Source of the DNA: Haliclona indistincta | Taxonomy: Eukaryota; Porifera; Demospongiae; Haplosclerida; Chalinidae | Assembly: GCA_964017065.1 (NCBI GenBank) | Contig: OZ024786.1 | Span: 10,483,047-10,547,046 of the forward strand | DNA length: 64,000 nucleotides | Direction of reading: 5' to 3' | Shown here: positions 21,864-34,000 of the stretch, one piece after another | How the letters are laid out: each line of letters begins with the position of its first letter | Numbering within the stretch: the stretch's first letter is position 1 | Translations under genes and position numbers: made by a program | The notes under the pieces: generated by a model | Seen by the model: only the letters and a program-made list of their open reading frames with translations | Database searches by the model: none | What the model was told of the DNA's origin: nothing

Positions 21864-22310
21864 CTAGGACCACAAAGTGAGTGTGCAGTGAGTGAGCGTG
21901 CAAAGTGAGCGTGGTCTCGATGATTTCTTGGTAGTTGCTAGCATGCATGCTTTTTGGCTTCTATTCTCTTCACTATGTGCACTCAGTGACAGTGAGTTGC
22001 TCTGCAACAGTGCAGTTTTTTCAAAACTAACACTAGCTAGCACATCAAGTGGAGACAAGACTAAAGTCAAAAATACCTGTCTTGCCCTGAAACAACATTA
22101 CAGTGTCACAATCAACTATGTACACATGCAGTTTACCATGTGTGTCCTCTACAAAGAACACCTCTCCTTGTCTGATACATGTAACTTTAGTCTCTCCACT
22201 GCTGACTCACAGTGACCTCAACATCAGCATCAAGGTTGACTATGTACTGTCGCCGTGAAGCATTGTGCCATGAGAATTATGTGAAAACGGAGTCTCTATA
22301 TGTGCTGGGA
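21864..22310 (-). pseudogene. Cupin relic (exon 3 and damaged exon 2)
   Basis: The minus strand retains exon 3 (LSPLDVLASVSFEKTALLQS) and part of exon 2 (FSWHNASRRQYIVNLDADVE), but exon 2 has small insertions and deletions around 22180-22210 and is lost beyond about 22310; exon 1 and the divergent promoter are gone. It lies tail-to-tail behind the partial DD-SH2 copy, in the same arrangement as the complete units. Confidence 0.78.
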
Positions 22311-22589
22311 ACAAACCCATTTTGTTTTGACAACGATGAATGCACAGTAGTATAATCATGATTGACAGTGCACAAGAATACCTGTTAATTCATTTTATTT
22401 CTGATATTAAATTCATTGTTAACATCAGTGTTGGTTGCAGTGGTATGGGAATATCTGCATTGCAAGTCTCTTGATTACAAATTTACATGTACGTAGCTGT
22501 ACACAACATAAACATGTGTTTGATCCAAAGGTATAGAATAATTCTTTGTGGTTGCAAGCTCATCATAGATTCGTTAGACTGTTGTGCAT

Positions 22590-22700
22590 GTACTGCTTTG
22601 TAGTCGGCAATTTAGTCAGATGCTACAAACCTGTGCTGAAACCCCCAATGTCGGTATACGAGCCCCACACCCACGTGTGAAAAAACAAATAGACACCCAC
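22590..22700. promoter_or_regulatory. Remnant of a DD-SH2 upstream region
   Basis: TACTGCTTTGTAGTCGGCAA, TTTAGTC and GTATACGAGCCCCAC match the two flanks of the 3371-4524 insertion upstream of DD-SH2 copy 1 (3334-3360 and 4551-4565), here without the insertion. No DD-SH2 first exon follows; NLR-like sequence follows instead. Confidence 0.5.
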
Positions 22701-22904
22701 AAGCATAATATACCTTAACCATGACCAAACCTCACCCATCACTCGATGTGAGCTGTTTCAGGAGCTTGTACTATATGCATGCATAGTTGTCTGTGACCTG
22801 GAAACTCGTCAATCCGATAGAGTCCTTGAAGATGAACAAGATTGTTTTTACACAGAAGGAAGTAACATCACTCTTTGCATTATAGGCCTGCTACATAGTG
22901 TCCT

Positions 22905-23668
22905 AGTCACTTGCAACTTTATCCATCTCTATAGCCGTCCAAGATCTCCTTGCTGCCTATATCTCTCGACTAGAATCAGCTGAGCATTGTAAACAATTTG
23001 AAACTCTGATCTTTTAAATGACAATTTCAAGTTTCTATGAACTCCAATTCTATTCTGGTCTGACCGGGCTCACCAATGAGAGTGTGAGAAACCTCATCAC
23101 TGGATTTCACCTTGACTATAAAGAAAAATCAAAAAAATTGCCTTTTAGCATTTCTGTACTTCATTTTTGAATCACAAATACAGGATCAATCGATTTGAAC
23201 AAATGGATCGTACTCAAAATTCACAAGTTAGTTTCTCTGAGTCCAATGGGCTGTCAGTGCAATTCTTTTTATCCTCTTGGTGACTGGACCGAGCGTGCTG
23301 AGACATTCTGTTCAACAAGTGTTTTAGAGTCTGTAGAAACACTGATAGTGCAGTTGAATGAATACACAGACACTGGGATTGCTTACATTGCCAGAGCTCT
23401 TATCTCCAACAACACTTTGACACATCCAGATGAAACTTTGAATAAGATCGGAGAGTGTGTAGAAAGAATAACACCGAAAAAATTTAAACTATTGTCTTTT
23501 TCTCCGTCATTGCAGTCAGAAGAGGCAGTTAAAGAGTGGATCCAGAGTGTGGTCGTTGGAGGGAACAGTCTTATATGTTCTCTTGAGCACAATCAGGTTA
23601 CTGACTTCATTATACTCATTAACATTTCATTTCGATTCAATACAGATGATGTAAAAACTCAATTATAG
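22905..23668 (+). pseudogene. NLR-like (NACHT-LRR) protein relic
   Basis: Fragments in shifting frames read NFIHL, VQDLLAAYISRLESAEH, LQFYSGLTGLTNESVRNLIT and, in an open stretch from 23195, ETLIVQLNEYTDTGIAYIAR with ALISNNTL. These are the winged-helix/C-terminal NACHT region and the first leucine-rich repeats of invertebrate NLR proteins. Frameshifts and stops (for example the TAA after QFETLIF) break it and there is no NACHT ATPase core. It is a decayed fragment, possibly of a neighbouring NLR gene. Confidence 0.68.
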
Positions 23669-23929
23669 ATTCATCACTCCAAAAAACAATGGGTAATTTA
23701 AGAAGAGTAAAGACATTCCATTGATTTGCTTGTTCATGTATGGTAATCCAACAATGTTATTTTGTCTTTTCATACTCGTTTCACCTCAAAGAAATAATAT
23801 TTTGTTCCTTTTTGACGTTCTTAGTAACTTCTTTCTCCAGCAAAGTACATCAATTTTTGAGTTATTGGAAAGGATTAGTTCTATTATAAGAAAAGATAAA
23901 GATGATGAAGGACATGTGTACACATGTGA

Positions 23930-24880
23930 ATCACTCACTATAGTAATCTCTTCCAAACCAAGCGTTCCTTGTGAGTGAGAATGCATGACCCTTCTCATGG
24001 GAATCGATCCACTCAGGGTAGCACCACTAGGACATGGAAGAGAAGAGGCTGTTGAATAGCTAAGCGTGGTGCAGAAGAGAGGGTGGAGTCTGGTATGGTG
24101 AAGGAGGTGGTAAGTAGGCAGCAACAAACTGAAGACACACCCACTCACCTGTCTATCACCAGGTAAGCAGATAAACACCACACCTTGAGTGCCATGGTAG
24201 CTATAGTCACATGGTGAAGTTTCATCAATTTCAGTTAAACTGTACGTCAATCCTTCTTGATAGTCACATTATTATGTCATGAACTAGCTCTACAAGGAAC
24301 AAGATAATCACATTATATCATAAAACATACATGCACAATGTACAGTGAGTGAAACTGGTAACTATACATTGTAGCAAATCAAACTATTGTGACACATTTA
24401 AAGCATAGAAAGAGGTTATACAAATCTTGTCTTATACAATGTTTTTCCTATTCTGAGCCAGCTGGTATACTCAAGACCAGAAGAGGCTCTAACAAAACAA
24501 AATCTACATTTTACTAGTTACTGTGTATCATTATCAAACAAGCAGCTGTTATGAGATGATATGAGTTGATCACTTTAAATAATCTGTTGTGTCATGACTG
24601 AGGAGGAGGCTCCTTATACATGTAATGAGAGGGTATCAAGATATCAACACATGAATGAAGTGAGTATCACTAGTCACTTGTAATCTCTACACAACCAAGC
24701 GATCCTTGTGAGTGAGAAAGAGGAGGAAAAGTCACTCTGCTCATGGGAATCGATCCACTCGAGGTAGCAGTGCCGAGATGGAAAGAATGATGAAGGGCAG
24801 AATGAACCAGATGAGGGATGGAGATTGGGGTTGAAGGAGAGAATGTTAATGCTATCGGCGTTTTTATCATTTACACTTCA
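23930..24880. repeat. Pair of diverged direct repeats, nature unknown
   Basis: Segments at about 23930-24060 and 24670-24790 share CCAAGCG(T/A)TCCTTGTGAG, CTCATGGGAATCGATCCACT and GGTAGCA blocks. On the minus strand both read SGSIPM.RV...SHSQG.LG.EIT, so they could be duplicated exons of an unrecognised minus-strand gene. No start, splice pairs or homologue recognised. Confidence 0.4.
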
Positions 24881-25075
24881 TTGGACCTACTCACAATATT
24901 ATATAGTTAGTAGTTTGTAGTTGATCAGCTCAGTACAATAGTTTTGTGCATGCAGCTTAAAAACAGCTCACTTACATTATTGATGGATGTTGCACCGCAG
25001 GTCCGCAGTGCAAAGGCCGTACTTTATGGGCGGGGCTAGTTATTAAGTGATTATCAACTTGTTTACCCTGAAGCC

Positions 25076-28000
25076 ATGGCGGCTCAAGCTTCTCTCTCCT
25101 CAGTACAAGGTAAAGGACTCGTAAACCACTATCATATTTGTTAATAACTATGTCTTTGATCATTGTGTTTAGGTTTCGACGTCGACTCAGTAGTTTTCGA
25201 GCTGCACAAAGCTCGTTTCCCCGCGGACAAATGGCGGTCTCTTGCCGGTGGTTTGAAGATGGCAACCACTGTCCCAATCATCGATGCTGATTGCAGGACC
25301 TCAGTCGACAAGCTGCAAGAGCTGATCCGGAGATGGGTTCGAGGCAGCGGCACTACCGGCAACCAGTGGGTCATGTTGATTGATGCTGTCGTGATGTGTG
25401 ACGAGCCTGCTGTAGCTCAGGAGCTAGCTACAGCAGTTGGTTGCCCTCTAGCTCGCTCAGGTACTACAACACAACATGTATAATCCAATGAAGCACTTGC
25501 ATGATTGATAGCACCACAACAATTCACTTGTGTTTACAATGTGTGAGTGTTACAGTATATATAGTTAGCCAGCTTGCACATTATAGACCGGTTGGGCGCT
25601 AATACTTGACCGCAATAATTCTATGGAAAAAAAATTCATAATCGCCATTTTTAAGTCCTACTAGTACACTTTTGCTACAAAGACCGTCAAGAAAAGCGTG
25701 GAACACAATTATTATGAGTTCTTTTGTGATGCCAAGCGGAGACAAGCTCGGAAAAGCACTGACAAGCGCAACTTGATTGGAGTCAAAACTCACACTTCTG
25801 ACTTCCAGCACCCGTTTTATCAACGGTAAGCCACAGAAACAGCGAAATGTAGCACATTACCTTCGATAAAACGTCGATCTATCTGTTTCTCAGTCTGAAA
25901 TCACTCCAAAGATCCTAGAACTGTCGAATACACTTTACTACCAGGTATTTGCTATGGCCCTGGAGCGTTTAGAACCATCTTTTTCAACCCTTTTCCATAT
26001 ATCTACGTTTGTCTATGATAGAGAGCCCCCAAGAGATGAGTAACACCCAAGAGTATCGGCGAATTGCTCCTGTTTGTTCGATGTTCACTACATTCTAGGC
26101 CTTGAAAATGGCGGACAAAGGCGTGGCACGATGACGTTTTTTAGAAATTATTGCGGTCAGCTGTTAGCGCCCAAGGGGTCTATATGCTTTAGAGGGTTTG
26201 TCTGATGAGGCTGTGACTGTCCAGGTTCTTATGGTGGTAGCATTGACTTCATTCAGCTGGTTTGGAACCCTAAATCCAGTAAGCTAAGCACGGTTCGTTC
26301 CCAGTAAACCACTGGAACCTAAACCCAAACATAGTTAGAAACCCACGAAACCCTTGAATTGGCTCTGAATCAGGTGCTTCATTTTAGCTGTATGAACAAA
26401 ATGACTACTTCGATACAGTGTGATTTGATTTGCTAAAAATTAACCTGATGGCTGCTTAGTCTGGAGACCCGCCCCTTTCGCATTAACAGGAAAGGGTCTG
26501 GTCGCTTCAGCATACAGTATACCCGTATACCACAGCGCAGGGATTCTTGAGGTCCAATCAGATTGCAGAAACGCACGGCAGAATCAATGAATAATGAATA
26601 TTCATAGCTACGAACGTTCGCCTAGAAATCACGCCGTATTGGCTGCAGTAAACGCGCTGTACACCTGTTGTGACCATGCAAATGTCACGAACGAGCTATA
26701 CTGAACGTAATGGTTGTAAGTAAGAATGCTAGAGCTGGCTTGTACGCTCGACTTTGTAACTTAGGTTGTAAACACGGTACAGAAAGTGTCTATGCTTTGC
26801 CTGCTTCCATTGGCGCTTGAATAAGATGTCATAGTTTAATTTTTAAGCTGACCGAAGGTTGCTTCTTCCGCCGATTTTGTGAGCTAGATCGATAAAACAA
26901 ACAGCACACTGACTGCCGCCATTTTGTTACTAATCAACACGTGAAAATGTTACGTAATTTAAATTCCACTGGTACAACTGATTGGTACTGCTGATACCAG
27001 ACCCTTTCCTGTTAATGTGAAAGGGGCGGGTCTCCAGACTAATGGCTGCTCTGAACATATCTACATATGACTGCCGTAAAACTTGTAGGTTCAACTTATA
27101 CTGTATAGCAACGGTGTAGGGACAGTCAGGACTTGAGTAAAGCCTTTATACTTTACCTACAGCTCATCGTCATGCATCATGGTATTGTGTAGTTACGTAC
27201 AGTAACATGTTAGCCTACCTTACCGAATCCTTTAATCAGGCATGATACAGTGGTTTACCACTTCTTGAACTGCATCACCAATAGAGGGTTAACCATTTTA
27301 AGAAGGGTAATATATATACAGGCACGAATCACTCTTTCCATTGTCAGAAATGTAATACATTTTTCGGATATGATTAGTTTTCTCATATTTTGCACACGAG
27401 GGCGTGTTAACAGTCATCTACACATCCAGAGAGCACAACCATTACATGTCATCTGCCACTATTCTTCTTTTTGCTGAGACATTGAGATTAACCTCGGCTC
27501 TATATACTGTCAGTTCTCACGTAATAAATAACTCAACTACAGCCCCACGGTTTTGATTCTTTACTTCTATCGTTTTTTCAAAATTCACATTCAAACTGGG
27601 CGTTGGGCATTTTGCACAAGTTTTCCCAGCATGAACATAACTGCTAGATTATTGTACTAGACTAGATTAGGCTGTTTGTTATGTGCACTGACAAGAGCTC
27701 ATTACCTAAGAGTATGCAACAGTCAATATACCCTGTTGGAATGGCTTGGGAATTTTCTGCTTTACAAGTTTATACAGAGAAAGCATTAGGGCTGCAATGT
27801 TAATGGTATTCACAGTTGTGTAAATGATTTTCACAACTGCAGTAATGAATAATGATCACAGTATTCGAAAATGCCCAATGCTATCCAATGGAGCTTATTG
27901 ACAGTTGCATACTCATAGGTAATGAACTGATACAATTTATGATCGTGCACAGTTGATATTATTAGACTAATCCTTTAGATGTACAAGATTGTTCTACTGC

Positions 28001-31000
28001 ATCAGCTACACATCTAACATCTACTATAGCAACAACTGACACTTCAGTATCAGCTACCAGCTCTACTGCTATTACTCATGGTACGTTGTTCATCATTCAT
28101 TGTCAAATAGTTTCAATTGTGCACAATATGTACAAATTGTATTTAGAAAATCTGGTAACATGTTTAAGGATAAAGCAGTTGCACGTGCGCATGCAATCTT
28201 GACCTTAACTTCAAACGTTTATTATTATGCCTTGGTGGGCAGAGCCACGGGGCATACGGTAGTCGGTTTGTGTATCTGTCTGTGTGTGTATCTGTCTGTC
28301 TGTCGGCAGGATTTGTCGTTGCTCGCTAAAAACGTGCAACACAAGCTAAAGTCGATATTTGCTTGAAAATGAATTGTAAGGATTTTGGTTATTAGGTTCT
28401 GTTCGTGGGTTATAGCGTGATTGCTTACCTCGCGATCGCCGGCTGGCGATCTAGTTGCTGATGTAAAGACAAAAATGCCTATTGCTGGCTGCCTTACAGC
28501 TAGTGAGTTCGCCTTTACTTCAGAACAGCACGGCAGACTTGTATATGAAGCTGCGTTCTAGAGTTATGGCGTAGCTTTGCTTACCTCGCGATCGATGGCC
28601 GTTGCTGGCGATCTAGAGTTCTCCGTAGACAAAACTATCCACAGTTGACTGCCTAGAAGCTGATAGGTTACATCGTATGTCTAAAGAAATTGTGCAAGCA
28701 AGTTATGGACGCTATCTCGCTTGTTATACGTGCTGCTGTGCCCTGAACATTATAGACACGCCCAGTTGAATTAGTGGTCAGCACTGATTGGCTTCTGATT
28801 GCATAACTATTATACTGCATTGTGATTGCTGTACAGAAAGGTACAACAACTGCAGTTTAATTTTACTGTGTATGTTTTTATAAGTTGTTAGCCACTAACA
28901 TAGTGTTCAACTAGCAACAGCAGACTTTTATTACAGCTTGTGTATTTCAGTTCAGCGTATTTGCAGACAGGCATGTATGTATAACATTTCACCGAGGCAT
29001 AAGCACCTTCGGTGCCTAGTTACAATTGCGGTGTAACGGAGATATGTGTTCCCCCTGATTTTCTGTTCCCCCGAACAGATATCTCCAGCCACGCCCCCGG
29101 AGATATGTGTTCCCCCTGATGAATTAAAACGCAGTGTTATCTGTTCCCAGCAAATTAGCACACGCGTGCGAATTGCTCGTCTCACAAACAATCTGGTATG
29201 CTATTTTATCAGGACAAGTGTAGTTCTCTTCCTCCATCGATATGGCCATTGCACTGAGGAATTGCAAGTATACCTAGTCTGAATACGAATAAATTTTATA
29301 GCCAGATGAGATAAATCTACACATGACTACTTGTCAACTCTGCAAATACGCAGTCAAGGGTGACGTCACTTGTCAGCACATTTGCTCGACTGCTACTACT
29401 ACTGCAAGAGACATTCTCTGCAACGAAATAAGATTTGCATTATAGCTATGTTTATTTTAAAACTTGACTTTAACTGAATTTATTATGACTAAATTTTTAA
29501 TAGGCAATGATAACCTTGATCATCAGAGCATACACCTCCATGATTAGAGATATCTATACTGCTTGAAACAGCCGCTCTGCATGCATTAATAAGCTAATTG
29601 AGGTAATACATGCACAAGATCGATCAGCAGTCACTGGTGCAAGTGAGACCACTGTCAGAGGGCATCACAAAGCTACCAGCCTACCATTGAAAGCCAAAAT
29701 GCTCTAGATCACTATACTATAGTTTAGGGCAGTCATATTTGTCGTGCAATCGAAGTCTCTCCTGTGTGTAGTCTACGATGAGCTAGTACTCACGCATGAA
29801 TACGCGCGCGAGCGAGTGGGAAACACATATCATCGGGGAAACACATATCCGCGTGAGGGGGAACAGATATCACTGCTAGTTCATCAGGGGGAACACATAT
29901 CTCCGAGGGCGTGGCTGGAGATATCTGTTCGGGGGAACAGAAAATCAGGGGGAACACATATCTCCGTTACAGCGGTACTAGTAATGATAATCATCACTGT
30001 GTATAAGTAAACTTGTGACATAGAAAATGCCCAACACTGTCCAAAGGAGCATATTATTGCGGTTGCATACTTATAGGTAATGAACTCTTGGCACTGATGT
30101 ACTAGTGATACAATTTATGATTATGCACAGGTAATAGTTAATGTATGGCTCCGCGTGGAACATTGGATTTGTACGCACGAGCTTGCGGTCTATTATTAAC
30201 AACGACACCGGAAGTGAGTGCGGACAAATCCAATGTTACACGAGGAGACATGCATTAATTGTTTGTTATATACTCGTTCGAGGTCCCACTAGCGTGAGCG
30301 CGCTCGTTGTGCATATGTTATGACCCGATTCACCGCGGCAATCTGACCCGTTTCGAAGCCGGCCGCCGGTTTCGAAGCCGGTTAACCCGATTTACAACCA
30401 CATAACTCGGTTGATCCGGTTTAAAACCGAATGTTTCAATGTTTCAGGGTGCCCACCTGCATGCTAGATCGACAGAACCGACCTATGTAGGAGTGCTGTC
30501 GCAGTTATAGCTCATGCAGTGAAGCCCAGCAAGACTGCGCGGAGGCGATTTAGAGCATCATGCAGTGCTACTACAGTCATCGACAGGAGTGTCGTTGTAC
30601 AATACAGCAAGCCTACCTGCTAAATTGACAGGAACGCCGTTACGAGTGGTTCAGCAACGCAGCGCAGCAAGAAATGTTGTGTGCATGCAACAGTTGTTTT
30701 TAACAATCAAACTGCACTAGAATCCATAGGAACATGTCACAGCTTCTTCTTCAGACGTGACTTCTGTACATAGAAGCAAATTTAAACACTCGATTGTGAT
30801 GCAATGTATATGGACACTCAGAGTACACGTTATGTTTAATAGTCGAAGTCTAATACACGAGCATTATGCATGCTATGAATCTGGCGTGCAGCTAACCCGC
30901 TTCGAAACCGGTCGACCGGCTTCGAAGCGGGTCAAAGGTTGTGAATCGGGTCGTAACACATAATTTATAAGGTGCGCACTACCTCTAAGAGCTCTTCACC

Positions 31001-34000
31001 TTCCGGTAGGGCTGCTGTCATGCGCCTTACCTAAATAGTTGGCAATGCGGGCACTGCTGTCCTGCTGTGTGCCATGAGATTTATTCATGGTTGCCACCAG
31101 ACCTGCCCATGAGTGGTACATATATGTTATACCATGCCTACCCGTGGTGTATCTAGAATACACGAAGCAATAACTACGCCCGAGGGATTAATGGTTATTG
31201 CTGAGTGTATTCATGATACACCATAGGTAGGCATGGTATAACTGACTTGTACCATGGCGACCACAATGCCCACTGATGTCTGTAGGTTTCTATAGGATAA
31301 ATAAGAGCAACTTGCGCACTCTTCATAGTTTATTGGTTAGGTTGACTCACAACTCTCACCCCTTCTGTCTGGAAGGTAGATTATTTAGATGGTCTTTTTT
31401 GCCCTGTGGGAGTCATGTGACTTCCCGTGGGATATCTGATATTCCACAGGATTTCCTGTGGAATATCTAGATATTCCACAGGAAATCCTGTATTCCCGTG
31501 GTATAACTGGAATATACTACGGGCGGCACCTTTGAAACCATGGTACAAAATACAGTTGTACCGCTCTGAGCTCCCAGTGCATACATTTGCATTGGGATTT
31601 TGCCGTGTAACAATTCGTTTGTTACGCTCATGGGCGGTCACTTTTGCCAGGATTTAATTGAACATCCAATTTGATCCATTGGCGGTGTCTTTGAAGAAAG
31701 GGTGGAGTATTATAACAATTGATATTATTAAAGTAATTCTTTAGATGTACAAGATTGTTCTACTGCATCAGCTACACATCTAACATCTACTATAGCAATG
31801 AAGCACCTAAGGTGCAGATGCCTCGGTGGAACGACACTATATATCACAAAAACAACTATCCACCATTCCTCAAACACAGCAACAGCATATGCATGTATAC
31901 AGGATTTCTGTACAGCAATCGCAATGCAGTGATTTTGTAATACAAACAGAAGCCAATCAATGCTAACCACAATTCAACTGGGCGTGTCTACAGTGTTTAG
32001 CACAGCACACGAGCGAGAAAGCTTCCATAGCTTGCTTACACGATTTCTCTGGACCTGCGCTGCTATCCTGCAGTAAAATTTGAACCTATCAGGTTCTAGG
32101 CAGTCAACTGTATACAGCTTTGCCTTTAGAGAAGTACAGATTGCCAGAAACGGGCATCGCGGTGAGCAAATCACGCCATAGCTCTGGAACTAAGCTTCGT
32201 GTAAAGCTCTCACATGATCAAAAGCGAGATAATATCGATTACTACTTGCATTGCTAGTTTCAGAGCTTACCTTTCAGCGTACGCCGCAAAACTGAAGTAA
32301 CAGACGGAATGACACACACACAAACAAACGAACTACTGTATGCCTCGTGGCTCCGCCCACCGAGGCATAACAACTGACACTTCAGTATCAGCTACTATCT
32401 CTACTGCTATTACTCATGGTAAGTTGTTCATCATTCCTTGTCAATCATTTTCAACAGTACTCAATACCTGTATATCCAGTTCGCGTATTCCTAGCATGCT
32501 ATCTGTTAGCCATGGACCCTTTCATACTTCGAAGTCTCGAAGTTATGGCTGCTTTTCGTTTAATTTTTTCAAACACGAGCCCTGAGTGTGCCGTTGCAAT
32601 GTAGCCGGTCTCCTCCTCCACTGAATGGGTGTCGTTAGGGAGGAGCAAAAATAATGGCTTGACCGCCGCCTTTATAAAATTAATTTAACCCTTTAAGTGC
32701 GGACAGCAATTCTAGCCTCTATTTTGTCAATTTCACTAACATTTGAAACCGTTAGACAGACAAACTAGCGCTGTGATCACTGTTAATATGCAAAATCAAC
32801 TTGCACAACGTGCGGGCTTGTTGTCAATGCCAATTGCAGTTAACCACGCCCACTTGACGATCTACCAACTGTCATGTGCTAGAATCACTCTCACTGGAGC
32901 AAAAAACGCTGCTTGTTTGGTCAAAACAGCACGTGTGAGACAAAGTTAGTGCACGTATGGCTGCTTTTTATGTCAAGAAGCCCCTGGAGACCCAGTGGTG
33001 CTAGGTAATCCTGCCATAGCTCTGCTTGGCGGGGCCGCAGGCCCCCCCAATGGCTCGCCATCACACCCCACATAGCTGTATTTGGTCTATATGTGAAATA
33101 AACTATCTTCGAATTTTAACGCCCACTTCCGGTGACGTCAAACTTGCCGGGCGACTATAGTCGCCCGCCGCTTGTGAAGGGTTAAAGCATGTGAATAAGG
33201 CTTGCACACTAACACATGTGAGCATTGTTATATCAGTCATGACCGAGTGTTTCTGATTAAAGCAACTCAGGTGATTGTATCAGAGAACTACAGAAGAGAT
33301 TATGATGATATTCAGGGAAAGTTTGTAATGCTGTTTGATGAAGTCACTGAGTTGTTCGAGAATGATGAATCAGTGACAATGAGTAAGCTGAAGAGATTTG
33401 TCTCCAGATACCCTAATCTGAGGGATCCACTGTGCAATGCTGACACCATTGCTGATGTCATGGATGTTATCCAGGATCAGTCGTCCTTTACATGCTGTTC
33501 TTGTCTGAAGCACACAGCTACACGATTCAATGTTACATCAGCTGTTGAGAAGATTAATGATTACTACAAGTCAGTAGATGAGTTCTGTCAACATGAGCTG
33601 AGACATCACATCTATATGCAACCGTTTATCACAGCCAAGTCGATCAATATGACCAATTCTGAGATTATCTCATTTAAATTGCAATGGAGTACTGACTCAA
33701 AAACACTGTCCGATATTCAAAGTCTCTTGCGACAAGCTTTTGGGAAGCAGAGTATCTATGTACACATCATGGTGGTCAGAGGAGGGAGTGTACGGGTAAT
33801 CTGCTGTGCTCCACAGTATCTAATGACCGAACTAGTGAGGCTAGCACAAAAGAACAGGGAGCTGCTGGTGGAGAGCAGTGTCACCTACCTTAGGGTAGGA
33901 GACATTACAGTAGTGGACACCAGTGATCAGAATGAGGTGAGGATAAGGTGTTATTTGAACTGTATCAAATGCATGTATTCAAATTAGTTTTGATTTTAAT

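Larger units (their letters stand above)
30131..31713. mobile_element. Composite insertion shared with DD-SH2 copy 4, with two later inserts
   Basis: The sequence from GTAATAGTTAATGTATGGCT to GGAGTATTATAACAA interrupts a paralogous intron that reads TGCACAGTTGATATTATTAG in copy 1. The same insertion, shorter, is at 59551-60090 in copy 4, so it predates that duplication. Its start is a fold-back (GGAACATTGGATTTGTACGC against GCGGACAAATCCAATGTTAC). Copy 2 then received the Ginger-like element at 30316 and a hairpin element at 31122. Confidence 0.7.
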
